From Actinomycetota bacterium (lineage in GTDB: Bacteria > Actinomycetota > Geothermincolia > Geothermincolales > RBG-13-55-18): a stretch of 64,000 bases of DNA. Location of the stretch: positions 1 through 64,000 of the forward strand of contig JACIXC010000017.1 of the NCBI GenBank assembly GCA_014360655.1, given 5' to 3'. Each line of letters starts with the position of its first letter. Position 1 is the first letter of the stretch. The position numbers were made by a program, and so were the translations under genes. Under the pieces are notes generated by a model. That model had not been told where the DNA came from and made no database searches. It was given only the letters and a program-made list of their open reading frames with translations. Positions 50,662 through 59,488 of this stretch are shown here, in pieces.

Positions 50662-52389
50662 ATGAGGATCGCGTTGGCGCAGATAAACTCCACCGTGGGG
50701 GACCTGGAGGGGAATAGCGCGCTCATCCTGCAAGCCCTGCGCGAGGCGGAGAGGATGGGGGCCGACCTGGTCTGCTTCCCCGAGCTCTCCCTCTGCGGAT
50801 ATCCCCCCGAGGACCTGCTGCTCAAGCGGGATTTCCTGCTCTGCTGCGCCCGCGCCCTGAACGGGCTGGCGCGGGAAGTGGGAGACACTCCTGCCCTTGT
50901 AGGCGTGCCGGAGCTCGGCGAGGACGTTTTCAATTCCGCCGCCCTCCTGCACCGCCGCAAGGTCGCCGCCACGTACCACAAGTGCTACCTCCCCAGTTAC
51001 GGCGTCTTCGACGAGAGCCGCTATTTTGCCCCCGGCAAGGAGGGACTGGTGGTGAGGGTGAGGGGCACGCGCGTCGGAATCACCATATGCGAGGACATAT
51101 GGCATCCCGGTGGCCCCATGGAATGGGAGGTCGCCTTCGGTGGAGCGGAGGTGGTGGTGAACATCTCCGCGTCGCCCTATCACCGCGGCAAACAGGGCAC
51201 ACGCGAGCGCCTGGTGCGGTCAAGGGCCGCTGATGCCATGGCCGTCGTGGCCTACGTCAACTGCGTGGGAGGGCAGGACGAGCTGGTCTTCGACGGCGGC
51301 TCGCTCGTCGTGCACCCCCGCCATGGGAGACTTGCCTCTTCTCCTCGTTTCCAGGAACACTTGCTGCTTCACGACCTGGATACGGCCGGGCTGTGGGCCG
51401 GGAGGATGTCCAGACCCCTGCACAGGTACGCGAGACAGGGCGCTCTCCCCGGGACGACGCGGGTCATCGAGCTGGACGGACAACGGGGTCCGTCCGCGGG
51501 GGAGTGCCCACCCCTGAATATACCGGATGAGGCGGCGGACATAGCGGAGGAAGAAGAGGAGGTGCTGCAGGCGCTGTTGTTGGGATTGCGCGATTACGTG
51601 CGCAAGAACGGCTTCCGGGAGGTGGTGATAGGGCTCTCAGGCGGCGTGGATTCCTCCCTGGTCGCCGCCCTGGCGGTCATGGCCCTGGGGAGGGATCGCG
51701 TGCACGGCATCTTCATGCCTTCCCGCCTCACCTCCGACCTTTCCCGGGAAGGAGTTGAAAGGCTGGTGGCCGCCCTGGGCATTGAGATGGAAGAATATCC
51801 CATAAAAGGCATCCTCGCTTCCTATGTCCGCGACGCGGGGACGTCGTTGCGGGGAGAAGGCGAGAGCGTGGCTGTGGAGAACCTGCAGGCGCGCATCCGG
51901 GGGAACATCCTCATGGGTATCTCCAACAGCCGGGGGTGGCTCGTGCTGGCCACCGGCAACAAGAGCGAGCTCTCCATGGGATACTGCACCCTTTACGGGG
52001 ACATGGCCGGTGGTTTCGCGCTCATCAAGGACCTGCTGAAGGGCGAGGTATATCGCCTTTGCAGACATGTCAACCAACGGGAGGGGAGGGAGATCATCCC
52101 CGCCGTGGTGCTGGAGCGGGAGCCTACGGCGGAACTGCGTGAGGCCCAGAGAGACAGCGACGCCCTTCCCCCGTACGAGCTGCTGGACCCCATCCTCGAG
52201 GATTACATAGAAAACGGGCTCACGGTGGAGGAGATGTCCGCCAGGGGGTACGAGCGCGCTCTCGTGGAAGAGGTGGTCCGGCGCGTGGACGCCAACGAGT
52301 ACAAGCGCCGGCAGGCCCCCGTGGGCATCAAGATCACCACGCGCGCCTTCGGCCGCGACTGGCGCCTCCCCATCTCCGTTCACCGTTGA
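50662..52389 (+). CDS. nadE: Glutamine-dependent NAD+ synthetase
   Basis: A 575-residue two-domain enzyme. Residues 1-265 are a nitrilase-type glutaminase: Glu in CFPELSLCGYPPED, Lys in TYHKCYLPSYGVFDESRYF and Cys in VGITICEDIWHPGG. Residues about 300-575 are the NAD synthetase: ATP pyrophosphatase loop VIGLSGGVDSSLVAALAVMAL and VLATGNKSELSMGYCTLYGDMAGGFALIKDLLK. It amidates nicotinate adenine dinucleotide using glutamine. The ATG at 50662 is preferred over a GTG three codons upstream, because GGAGAGG lies nine bases before it. Its place after glnA links NAD synthesis to glutamine supply. Confidence 0.95.
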   Translation: MRIALAQINSTVGDLEGNSALILQALREAERMGADLVCFPELSLCGYPPEDLLLKRDFLLCCARALNGLAREVGDTPALVGVPELGEDVFNSAALLHRRKVAATYHKCYLPSYGVFDESRYFAPGKEGLVVRVRGTRVGITICEDIWHPGGPMEWEVAFGGAEVVVNISASPYHRGKQGTRERLVRSRAADAMAVVAYVNCVGGQDELVFDGGSLVVHPRHGRLASSPRFQEHLLLHDLDTAGLWAGRMSRPLHRYARQGALPGTTRVIELDGQRGPSAGECPPLNIPDEAADIAEEEEEVLQALLLGLRDYVRKNGFREVVIGLSGGVDSSLVAALAVMALGRDRVHGIFMPSRLTSDLSREGVERLVAALGIEMEEYPIKGILASYVRDAGTSLRGEGESVAVENLQARIRGNILMGISNSRGWLVLATGNKSELSMGYCTLYGDMAGGFALIKDLLKGEVYRLCRHVNQREGREIIPAVVLEREPTAELREAQRDSDALPPYELLDPILEDYIENGLTVEEMSARGYERALVEEVVRRVDANEYKRRQAPVGIKITTRAFGRDWRLPISVHR

Positions 52390-52423
52390 CGCCAGAATCC
52401 CCGCATCCACGGCGGCGGCCGGG

Positions 52424-52453
52424 TTTACTCGCCTGCACGGTTGGAAATATAAT
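52424..52453 (+). promoter_or_regulatory. Sigma-70-like promoter for the small gene at 52511
   Basis: TTTACT (52424-52429) and TATAAT (52448-52453) are 18 bases apart, with the -10 box perfect. The gene starts 58 bases after the -10 box. Confidence 0.6.
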
Positions 52454-52510
52454 CGCCGTGTAGGTGGCGGACTGGCCAAGACGGAAGGCATAGGTCGGGG
52501 GGTCGATGAG

Positions 52511-52870
52511 ATGGCCATGGAGCATGACCTGGCGGAAGCCGAATCCTTCATCAAGGAAGGGCAAGCCCTCGCGGAGAAGTACAGGGCGTCCGATTTGCGT
52601 GATCTTGACGCGCCGGCATCCGACACCTCCCTGCTGATACTGTTCACCTCCTGGAGGGGAAGGGCGATGAGGTTCGTGCACCTGCAGACGGGCGCCCACA
52701 GCGAATCGTCACAGGCCTTCTCCAGGAACTGCGGGGCCGGGGGCAGCTACAGCGACATACTTGCCGGGATCAAGGAGCTGGAGAAGGTGAAGCAGGGCAT
52801 TCTCGACGGGGTCTTCGAGCGCAAAGGCGTCGAACTGTTCATCTTCCATCCCGGCGCGGAAAATCCCTGA
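52511..52870 (+). CDS. Hypothetical protein
   Basis: A 119-residue soluble protein of unknown family. It is helical at both ends with a central strand pair (TSLLILFTSWRGRAMRFVHLQTG and GVELFIFHPG). No cofactor motif, signal peptide or membrane segment is visible. A promoter lies 58-87 bases upstream and the ATG has a G-rich ribosome site. It stands alone after nadE. Confidence 0.65.
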   Translation: MAMEHDLAEAESFIKEGQALAEKYRASDLRDLDAPASDTSLLILFTSWRGRAMRFVHLQTGAHSESSQAFSRNCGAGGSYSDILAGIKELEKVKQGILDGVFERKGVELFIFHPGAENP

Positions 52871-53402
52871 TCCGGAAATATTTACGTAACATCGTCGCCT
52901 CTCCCATCTCGGACGTGGATGAATCCCCGCACGTCCGCCATTCACGCGGCACGCCCGCTCCGGCCATGCTGCGGCAAGGGTCCTTCTCCCGCATCCTTAC
53001 AGCGCGGAGACGGTCGCGAAGCGGAAAGAGACGAAAGGAGAGAGATTCCGGGCGGCCGGCGGCAGCACCGGTCTTCGCGGGAACCCGCGCTTCAGATGCG
53101 CTTGAGGAAATCCCCCAAGGCGTGAATGAATGCCTCGAGATCGACGGGTTCCTCCTGGAGGATCTCCCACGGCATATCGTCGTCCACGCTGAGGCGAGAA
53201 ACGGCGCTTCCAGGATATTTCTCGCCGTTTCGCGGCAGCTTTCGCGCGGCGATGACCGTACGGGCCACCGCGCTGCCGGACACGGGCGAAGCGCGGCGGG
53301 AAGAAGGGAGAGGCTTCGCGCGGCATCACCGTGTTCCATATCGGGCCACCGGTGGTCATTGCCGGGGGTGATATGACCACCCTTTTTTCGCGTGCGAGAG
53401 GA
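52871..53402. other. Intergenic region with one doubtful short frame
   Basis: About 530 bases lie between two small genes. The only frame with a protein-like composition is on the minus strand at 53092-53283 (63 residues, GTG start, ending MPWEILQEEPVDLEAFIHALGDFLKRI). It has no good ribosome site and no recognised family. It may be the 3' remnant of a lost gene. Confidence 0.3.
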
Positions 53403-53678
53403 CTACTTCCTGCGCACCGGGAACTGCAGCTCGGTTACCAGGTCCTCCTCCGACTTCACCGTGATGAGGTCGTTGTGGAAGACGGCCACTCCCGGCCCCA
53501 TGAGCTCGTACCCGTTCTCGGAGATCCAGCGCATGAGCTTGAAGAAGGAGTCCTGCACCCCGGAGTGCGGCCCCTTGTGCACCAGGAAGGCCACTTCCTG
53601 GGCGGGCACCGTTTTCACACCGGCCTCCCCCGTCTCCGCCATGCGCTTTATCTCCTCCGGCGGTTCCAGTGGTCTCAT
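53403..53678 (-). CDS. GyrI-like small-molecule-binding domain protein
   Basis: A 91-residue protein resembling the GyrI-like/AraC effector-binding (SHS2) fold. Diagnostic sequence: VKTVPAQEVAFLVHKGPHSGVQDSFFKLMRWISENGYELMGPGVAVFHND. Stand-alone versions bind hydrophobic small molecules or hydrolyse them; one side of the normally two-repeat domain seems to be present here. It is monocistronic, with GGAGGCAGC before the ATG. Ligand and partner are unknown. Confidence 0.72.
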   Translation of the reverse strand: MRPLEPPEEIKRMAETGEAGVKTVPAQEVAFLVHKGPHSGVQDSFFKLMRWISENGYELMGPGVAVFHNDLITVKSEEDLVTELQFPVRRK

Positions 53679-53935
53679 GCTGCCTCCTGTCTTTATGCGT
53701 GAGGTCTTTCCATAAACGTGTTTTCCCGTGCCGACATGATTATACGCATGTCAAGGGCATCATCGCTAAACCCTTCCCGCGTGACGGCACGCACGTCGCG
53801 GTACATGTACGACGCTTCCCGGATGCCGGTTGCCGACAGCGCGGCCGGCACGAAGCAAGCCCTCGCGTTTCAGCTTGGGCCTGACCGCGTCCTTTCCGCC
53901 CAAGCGCCGCACACAAGCGACGCAACTTTTCATGG

Positions 53936-54265
53936 TCAGGCGACGGGCCGATAGCCACTGACCGCGGTGAGCCGGTCGAAGAATTCGTTCACGTGCTTCT
54001 TGTTTCTCCCGTAGTCGAACCACTGGAGGACGAAGACGCACTTGCTGACGGCGTGGATGCTGCCGTCCTGGAAGATGGTGATGTTCATGCGTTCCCCGTA
54101 GGAGAGCAGGCTGAAGGGGAACCTGACCTCGACCTGGTAAGGGGAGTACGCGAAAGCCCTCCACCCCAGGTCGGCCAGCGCCCGGCTGACGGCAGAGGCA
54201 AGGTAGTCGTGGTGGACATTGTACCTGCGTACCTCCTCGTATGCGGCGGGTAGTCCGAAAGCCAT
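53936..54265 (-). CDS. Hypothetical protein
   Basis: A 109-residue soluble protein with no recognised family. It contains VRRYNVHHDYLASAVSRALADLGWRAFAYSPYQVEVRFPFSLLSYGERMNITIF and CVFVLQWFDYGRNKKHVNEFFDRL, an alpha/beta pattern without known motifs. GGGAGGTTAAAGAG lies just upstream of the ATG and contains the TAA of a possible preceding short gene, suggesting a two-gene transcript. Confidence 0.6.
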   Translation of the reverse strand: MAFGLPAAYEEVRRYNVHHDYLASAVSRALADLGWRAFAYSPYQVEVRFPFSLLSYGERMNITIFQDGSIHAVSKCVFVLQWFDYGRNKKHVNEFFDRLTAVSGYRPVA

Positions 54266-54273
54266 CTCTCTTT

Positions 54274-54495
54274 AACCTCCCTGTTTACGGAGCCTGCCGT
54301 CCTCGATGGTGACACCACCTGGCCCACGCGCTTCGCACATGCTACCAATTCTACAACCGACGTGCGCGTTCCGTCGCGGAGCGGGATTGAGGACCTGCCG
54401 AGCTCGAAGACGGCCTCGGTCACCTTTTCCTCGATCTCATCCATACCCTTCGCTTCGGAGACCAGACGTAGTGCCATGGTTCTCGGATCGAACAT
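54274..54495 (-). pseudogene. Possible frameshifted small gene upstream of 53936-54265
   Basis: From ATG at 54495 the minus strand encodes a protein-like MFDPRTMALRLVSEAKGMDEIEEKVTEAVFELGRSS. Near 54330 a second frame takes over with protein-like sequence MCEARGPGGVTIEDGRLRKQGG, ending in TAA beside the ribosome site of the next gene. Read together they suggest one small gene with a frameshift, or two overlapping short genes. I do not recognise either part. Confidence 0.3.
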
Positions 54496-54653
54496 TTAGG
54501 AGATCAATCCTTTCCTCTTGTCGAATTGGCCTGCTTTGCCAGGATGATAGGGTGGTCTCCCAACCTCTTTCAACCCGAAAAGCGCCTACCGGAACGATAC
54601 GGCATCGCTTGAGGGCCCTGTTGGCGGTTGCCGCAGGAGAATCCCGCCGTCCC

Positions 54654-55907
54654 CTATTTCAGGGACTCCAGGAAGGCCTCCAGGCGCGTGGCGACCTGGC
54701 CTTCCTGGTACTCGCGGTCGTCGATGCAGTCCCCGTCGATGATGAGGGTGGGAACACCCGCGCGCTGCAGGGCGCCCTTCGCCAGGGGGGCGCTCCCGCA
54801 GCTCTGGCGGCATCCCCAGTGGTTGTAATGGATGGCGCCGTCCACGCGGTACTCCCGGGCCAGGCGCACCAGGTGAGACACCCTTCTCTCCGCCGCTCCC
54901 ACCAGGAAATGACCGCCCAGCTTGCGGGCCAGCGATGGGAAAGGGTCCCGCGGGTCCATGGCCTCCCAGGTGGCGTGGGTGTATTCCTCGCAAACCAGGC
55001 GGGCGCCGTGTTTTTCCAGTATCTGGAATATAGTCTGGGAATACCAGGGTTTCAGGTGCATCCACATGATGCGCAGCCCGTTCTTTCCCCTGCACCCCCT
55101 CTCACGCAGCTCCTCGGCGAGGAGGCGGTAGAAATCCGCGCCCGCCTGCGACCCCAGGCACCCCGCGAGGACGCTGACGTTCCCCATGGCGTCCTTGCCG
55201 TCCAGGGTACAGTCGTCGCGCTTGCGCATCTCCTCCACCTCGCGCAGGTGGCGAAGGGCGCGGTTGGAGAGCTCCACCGCGGTGGAGAGCCCCTCCATCA
55301 TCTCCCTCTCCCTGCGACCGCTGAGGCCGGCCATGGCGCGCGCCGCCTCCGCCATGCGGCCGGCGAGCTCCTCCACGCCGCGTTCCCTGCCCGGCAGGGG
55401 TGCCTCCAGGACGAAGAGGGGAGCGCGGTAAAGGTCGCCCAGGAAGGCGAAGGAGAGGGGCGCGGAATCGCAGGGATAGTTGACGGCCAGCAGGAGGTCG
55501 GGTTCGGGGAGGAAGCCCTCCAGGGCGCAGCCCAGGAGGCAGCGGTGGTAGGAGCAGGCGTCGGACGGGAACTCCTCCTCCGCCGCGCGGTCTATGAAAC
55601 GCGGGGCCAGGCCGGCCGAGGCCGCCACGGCCGCCGCCATCTCCGGGTAAAAGGGTATGCATCCAGACCCGAGGACCAGCTCGCTCGGGGTGAGCAGGTT
55701 GCACCAGACCACGGGGGCGCGATGCAGGTAGGCGTCGCGGGTGGCGCGCAGGAAGTATGCCAGCGAGACGCGGTCCGCCTTCCACTGCGGCCGGTTGAGA
55801 GGGGAGAGGGCCAGCCCCTCCACCGTTTTCCAGAAGAGGCGGGAGCGGAAGGTGGCCGGCGAGAGCCGGTCCAGGTAACGCTCCTTTATCTGCTCGAGCA
55901 GCTCCAT
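54654..55907 (-). CDS. 2-hydroxyacyl-CoA dehydratase family subunit (HgdB/BcrB-like)
   Basis: A 417-residue subunit of the 2-hydroxyacyl-CoA dehydratase/benzoyl-CoA reductase superfamily. Features: VVWCNLLTPSELVLGSGCIPFYPEM near residue 70, SYHRCLLGCALEGFLPEPDLLLAVNYPCDSA near 120, and VDGAIHYNHWGCRQSCGSAPLAKGALQRAGVPTLIIDGDCIDDREYQEGQVATRLEAFLE at the end, with cysteines placed to bind a [4Fe-4S] cluster. It follows the partner subunit by nine bases. The ATP-dependent activator (HgdC/BcrA-D) that such enzymes need is not in this window. Substrate unknown; dehydration of a 2-hydroxyacyl-CoA or ring reduction are both possible. Confidence 0.87.
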   Translation of the reverse strand: MELLEQIKERYLDRLSPATFRSRLFWKTVEGLALSPLNRPQWKADRVSLAYFLRATRDAYLHRAPVVWCNLLTPSELVLGSGCIPFYPEMAAAVAASAGLAPRFIDRAAEEEFPSDACSYHRCLLGCALEGFLPEPDLLLAVNYPCDSAPLSFAFLGDLYRAPLFVLEAPLPGRERGVEELAGRMAEAARAMAGLSGRREREMMEGLSTAVELSNRALRHLREVEEMRKRDDCTLDGKDAMGNVSVLAGCLGSQAGADFYRLLAEELRERGCRGKNGLRIMWMHLKPWYSQTIFQILEKHGARLVCEEYTHATWEAMDPRDPFPSLARKLGGHFLVGAAERRVSHLVRLAREYRVDGAIHYNHWGCRQSCGSAPLAKGALQRAGVPTLIIDGDCIDDREYQEGQVATRLEAFLESLK

Positions 55908-55916
55908 GGCGACCTT

Positions 55917-56933
55917 TCAGGAGATCATTTCCAGGAAAGCCTCCACGCGGGTCAGCACCTGTCCCGCGTGCCCGTCGGCATAGTCGCTCTCCAGCCGCAG
56001 GACGGGTATCCCCTCGCGCTGCAGCATCTCCCGCGTGCGCGGGTATTCGTACAGGTATGAATCGCAGAACTTCAGGGAGGCATAGATGATGCCCCGCGCA
56101 CCCGCGCGGAGCGCGTTCTCCACCAGGGTGCGGTGGCGCCTCTCCCCGTCGAGCATGCGCGCGCAGTGAGGGCGCGCCAGGTAGGCGGCGGCCAGCGCTC
56201 CGAGGACCTCCCCCAGGCTTTCCCCTTCCGCCAGGGTGGGCGCCGCGAAGGCGCGGTCGCCGTTGCAGAGGTCGGCCCAGACCACCCGCGCCCCCGCCTC
56301 CTCCAGGAGGGAGACCATCCCCGCCGGGTTGAGGATGTTGCCCGTGAGAAGCACCGGCACCCCGCGACCGGCCCCGGGAGCGGTGGCGGCGGGCCCCCGC
56401 GTCGCCGCGGGGCTCGCGGCGTCTTGCGGCGCGGACTGGAAATGCCTGGCAAGGAGCAGCCTCTCCCCTCCGCCCGCCCCTTCCGCCGCGCGGATGTACT
56501 CCCGGCGCAGTTCCTCCCTCGCGCGGCAGGCGGCCTTTATCTCCGCGTGGCTTATCTCCCTCCCCCGCCACGAGCGCAGGGCTTCCAGCAGGTGGCGGTA
56601 TTCCCCGGCCAGCATGCGCTCGCCGCTCTTTCCCACGTTGCGGGGCAGGTCGAGGAGGAAGACGAAGCCGTCCGGGAAGAGGTCCTTCCAGGCGTCGTGG
56701 AGGCGGCGCATGCCGTCGCAGGAGTTGACGAAGACGGCATGATGCGGGCCCTCCTCCTGCATGGCCTGCGCCAGGCAGGACCGCACGTAGGGGCATATGG
56801 CAGGGTGCAGGAAGGCGTCGGAGTCGTCGATACGGTCGGGGTCTCCGAAGGAACGCACGGGCTTGAGGCCCGCTGCCGTCAAGAGCTCGAGGGGCGTATA
56901 GGCGCAGAACCAGGTTATGAGATCCTCGTCCAT
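55917..56933 (-). CDS. 2-hydroxyacyl-CoA dehydratase family subunit (second subunit)
   Basis: A 338-residue partner of the preceding entry, belonging to the same family but shorter. Features: ITWFCAYTPLELLTAAGLKPVRSFGD, AICPYVRSCLAQAMQEEGPHHAVFVNSCDGMRRLHDAWKDLF, GVPVLLTGNILNPAGMVSLLEEAGARVVWADLCNGDRAF and IIYASLKFCDSYLYEYPRTREMLQREGIPVLRLESDYADGHAGQVLTRVEAFLEM. Three conserved Cys (CPYVRSC, NSCDG, KFCDS) should bind an FeS cluster. The ATG at 56933 has GGTGAAGGGG just upstream and is preferred to an ATG 11 codons earlier. It is first in the two-gene operon. Confidence 0.87.
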   Translation of the reverse strand: MDEDLITWFCAYTPLELLTAAGLKPVRSFGDPDRIDDSDAFLHPAICPYVRSCLAQAMQEEGPHHAVFVNSCDGMRRLHDAWKDLFPDGFVFLLDLPRNVGKSGERMLAGEYRHLLEALRSWRGREISHAEIKAACRAREELRREYIRAAEGAGGGERLLLARHFQSAPQDAASPAATRGPAATAPGAGRGVPVLLTGNILNPAGMVSLLEEAGARVVWADLCNGDRAFAAPTLAEGESLGEVLGALAAAYLARPHCARMLDGERRHRTLVENALRAGARGIIYASLKFCDSYLYEYPRTREMLQREGIPVLRLESDYADGHAGQVLTRVEAFLEMIS

Positions 56934-57336
56934 AGCGACCCCTTCACCCTCCCCGTATCGTTTCACGCTATCACTTCCTCCGCTTACGCACTCCCGCGTA
57001 ACAGGATAACGTCATCCGCGTGGTCCCCGTCAGGCCGCCGCCCTCGACCGCGATCATCGTCTGTGGAGGTGCGCATGACCCCCGTCAATACGCCGTCTCC
57101 CGCGACGGTATAAAAATCGACTTGCGGGTATATTATATATGGCGCGCGGCCTGCATTGGTCGTGGTATCGCACGTAAGGACTGACCCGGTTGCGCAAGCG
57201 GTAAGGCCGGGCAACCTTCGCAGCCCTTGCCGCTGGTAGCTTGCCTGATGGGGGCATGTAATAAGGGAGAAAGCGGCGCGGGATGCTCGCCAAGCCGAAC
57301 GGCCACGGTAAAGGATTCGTGAAAAAGGAGGAGAGC
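56934..57336. other. Divergent intergenic region
   Basis: About 400 bases lie between the dehydratase operon and rubredoxin. A very AT-rich patch at 57108-57140 (TATAAAAATC and TATATTATATATGG) is the likely core of divergent promoters. No operator or RNA gene is recognised. Confidence 0.4.
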
Positions 57337-57495
57337 ATGGACAAGTACGAGTGCACCGTCTGCGGGTATATCTACGATCCGGACAAGGGAGATCCCGAGG
57401 GCGGCATCGAGCCCGGGACACCCTTCGAGGACCTTCCGGACGACTGGGTCTGCCCCCAGTGCGGCGCCGACAAGGACCTCTTCGAGAAAGTGTGA
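57337..57495 (+). CDS. Rubredoxin
   Basis: A 52-residue rubredoxin with the two iron-binding knuckles [19 protein letters not shown] and [14 protein letters not shown]. It is a one-electron carrier in the cytoplasm. AAAGGAGGAGAGC precedes the ATG at 57337. It is followed on the same strand by a flavodiiron protein that normally takes electrons from rubredoxin, and it could also serve the rubrerythrin at 16890-17381. Confidence 0.96.
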   Translation: MDKYECTVCGYIYDPDKGDPEGGIEPGTPFEDLPDDWVCPQCGADKDLFEKV

Positions 57496-57820
57496 GCCTT
57501 CCTGCGTGCGGTGGGGGAAGGGGCGGGCAGGGAAAAGGAAGGACATGCCGTACCGCAACGGTGGGCGGGGAAAGGTGGATAAGGGACAGCAGGAAGGGGA
57601 AGAGGGGGAAGTCGGAAACAGGAAAAGGGGTGGACGGCGGAAAAGTAGCCGTGAAGAAAGGTGATCGAGGGGGAACCCCGCCACGCCACCGTGCGAAGGC
57701 CGGCCCGCGGAGGTTTCCCACCGTTTGGAAGCGAGGTAAGGCGCGGTGGGCCGGCGCGTGAAAGGTTGGGTTGGCAGATAATGGCACCTAAGGGCAAGAG
57801 TACGGAGACGGGAGGATAAC
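57496..57820. other. Purine-rich spacer between rubredoxin and flavodiiron genes
   Basis: About 325 bases with long G/A-rich runs on the plus strand (57500-57690). No gene, clear promoter or terminator was found. The two flanking genes may still be co-transcribed. Confidence 0.4.
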
Positions 57821-59005
57821 ATGCTTCCGGTAAAGATCGCGGAGGGGGTGCACTGGGTGGGCGCCCTCGACCCGCAGCTGCGCATCTTCGACATCATCAT
57901 GAAGGCGGACCACGGCACCACCTACAATTCGTATCTCCTCACCGGGGGGGACAAGGTGGCGGTGGTGGACGCGGTCAAGGCGCCCCACTACGATGAGTTC
58001 ATCGCCAACATACGTTCCCTGGTGGACCCGCGGGACATCGCCTACGTGGTGGTCAACCACACGGAGCCCGACCATTCCGGGTCCCTGGCGCGCCTGCTGG
58101 CGGAGGCGCCGGACGCTCGCGTGGTCTGCGACCGCCAGTGCCGCAATTTCGTCAAGAATATCCTGAACCGGGACGTGGACCCCCTGCTGGTGCAGGACGG
58201 GGACACCCTGGACCTGGGCAAGGGAGTGGAGCTCTCCTTCATCCACGCGCCCTTCCTGCACTGGCCGGATACCATGTTCACCTACCTGAAAAAGGAAGGG
58301 GTGCTCTTTACCTGTGATTTCCTGGGCGCGCACTACTGCGACGACCGCCTCTTCGACGACCTGGTGGACGACTATCTCCATGCCTTCGAGTACTACTACC
58401 TGGTCATCTTCCGACCCTTCAAGAAATACGTGCTGGAAGCGCTGGACAAGATCGGGGGCCTCGACATCAAGGTCATCGCGCCCAGCCACGGCCCCGTGCT
58501 GCGCTCGGACCCGCTGCGGTACGTGGAGAAATACAGGGAGTGGAGCTCGCAGCCGGTTCCCGAAGAGGACAAGAAGCTGCTGGTGTTCTACGCCAGCGCC
58601 TACGGCAACACCGCCATGCTGGCGGAGAAGATAGCCGAGGGGGCCCGGGCGGAAGGGGCGAAGGTGGCGGTGATGGACGTCGCCGCCACGGAGCTGGGCC
58701 TGATGATCGACCGCATCGAGGCCGCGGACGGCATCGCCGTGGGGTCCGCGACCATAAACGCGGATGCCGTGGAGCCGGTGTGGTACCTCCTCTCCCACCT
58801 GGCCACGCTCAACCTCAAGGGGAAGGTGGGAGCGTCCTTCGGGTCCTACGGCTGGAGTGGCGAGGCGCCCAAGCTCATAGCCGAGCGCCTCAAGGGCCTC
58901 AAGTTCAGGGTGGAGGAAGAGCCCCTGCGGGTCAACCTGGTGCCCACGGAGGACGACCTGGAGCAGGCAGTCGCGTTCGGCCGGCGCCTGGCCCGTTCAC
59001 TCTGA
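57821..59005 (+). CDS. Flavodiiron protein (FprA-type, oxygen or NO reductase)
   Basis: A 394-residue A-type flavoprotein. The N-terminal metallo-beta-lactamase-like di-iron domain has the ligand pattern HTEPDHSGSL (HxExD), the His near HAPFLHWPDTMF, the Asp in LFTCDFLGAHY and the His in VIAPSHGPVL. The C-terminal flavodoxin domain starts KKLLVFYASAYGNTAMLAEKIAEGA with the FMN phosphate loop. Such enzymes reduce O2 to water or NO to N2O using rubredoxin; the rubredoxin gene just upstream supports this. GACGGGAGG precedes the ATG. With rubrerythrin and ferritin it gives the cell oxygen protection suited to an anaerobe. Confidence 0.95.
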   Translation: MLPVKIAEGVHWVGALDPQLRIFDIIMKADHGTTYNSYLLTGGDKVAVVDAVKAPHYDEFIANIRSLVDPRDIAYVVVNHTEPDHSGSLARLLAEAPDARVVCDRQCRNFVKNILNRDVDPLLVQDGDTLDLGKGVELSFIHAPFLHWPDTMFTYLKKEGVLFTCDFLGAHYCDDRLFDDLVDDYLHAFEYYYLVIFRPFKKYVLEALDKIGGLDIKVIAPSHGPVLRSDPLRYVEKYREWSSQPVPEEDKKLLVFYASAYGNTAMLAEKIAEGARAEGAKVAVMDVAATELGLMIDRIEAADGIAVGSATINADAVEPVWYLLSHLATLNLKGKVGASFGSYGWSGEAPKLIAERLKGLKFRVEEEPLRVNLVPTEDDLEQAVAFGRRLARSL

Positions 59006-59040
59006 CCCGTGCCCGGAGCGCGCCGCCCGCGGAGCGCTCC

Positions 59041-59373
59041 TCACGAGCCGTGCACGGAACAGGTGACCCGGTCGCCGGAAAGGGTGTAGGTTCCCCCGGA
59101 GGGGCAGGCGGGCACGCTCTCCAGGTAGCCGGGGACCAGCTGCTGGATGGACGTCGGCGCCTTGCCCTCCATGGCCTTGTACTGCTGGGCGGCGGCGGCT
59201 ATGGCCCTGCGGTTGGCCGCGCAGGCCGCGGTTTCAGCCTGTCCCGCAGGCCCTCCACCGCTCCCGCCGTTGGCCTGGCCCCCTTGCGACGGCTGCGCGG
59301 ATTCCCCGCCGCAGCCGGCGATAACCACGGTCAGGAGCAGCGCCAGCAGAACCGGGATGAAGACCTTCCTCAT
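59041..59373 (-). CDS. Small lipoprotein with a pilin-like C-terminal domain
   Basis: A 110-residue lipoprotein. The signal MRKVFIPVLLALLLTVVIAGC ends in a lipobox (VIAGC), so it should be anchored to the outer face of the membrane through Cys21. A Gly/Gln/Ser-rich linker follows. The C-terminal part CAANRRAIAAAAQQYKAMEGKAPTSIQQLVPGYLESVPACPSGGTYTLSGDRVTCSVHG looks like the globular part of type II pseudopilins (ComGC/GspG-like) without their N-terminal helix. GAGGAGAAGAGC precedes the ATG. Function unknown. Confidence 0.78.
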   Translation of the reverse strand: MRKVFIPVLLALLLTVVIAGCGGESAQPSQGGQANGGSGGGPAGQAETAACAANRRAIAAAAQQYKAMEGKAPTSIQQLVPGYLESVPACPSGGTYTLSGDRVTCSVHGS

Positions 59374-59488
59374 GCTCTTCTCCTCGGCAGTCACATTCCG
59401 CCTGCAAGCAATCTATCGGCGTGGAGGCGGGCCGGCTTGACTTGCGGGTCGGCAGGTGCGGCGAGGGGCGGCCCCGCGTGTCGGGGGC

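Noticed and set aside
53092-53283. A 63-codon minus-strand frame as a definite gene
   Set aside because: It has no ribosome site or recognised family. It is mentioned only as a doubtful frame in the intergenic entry.
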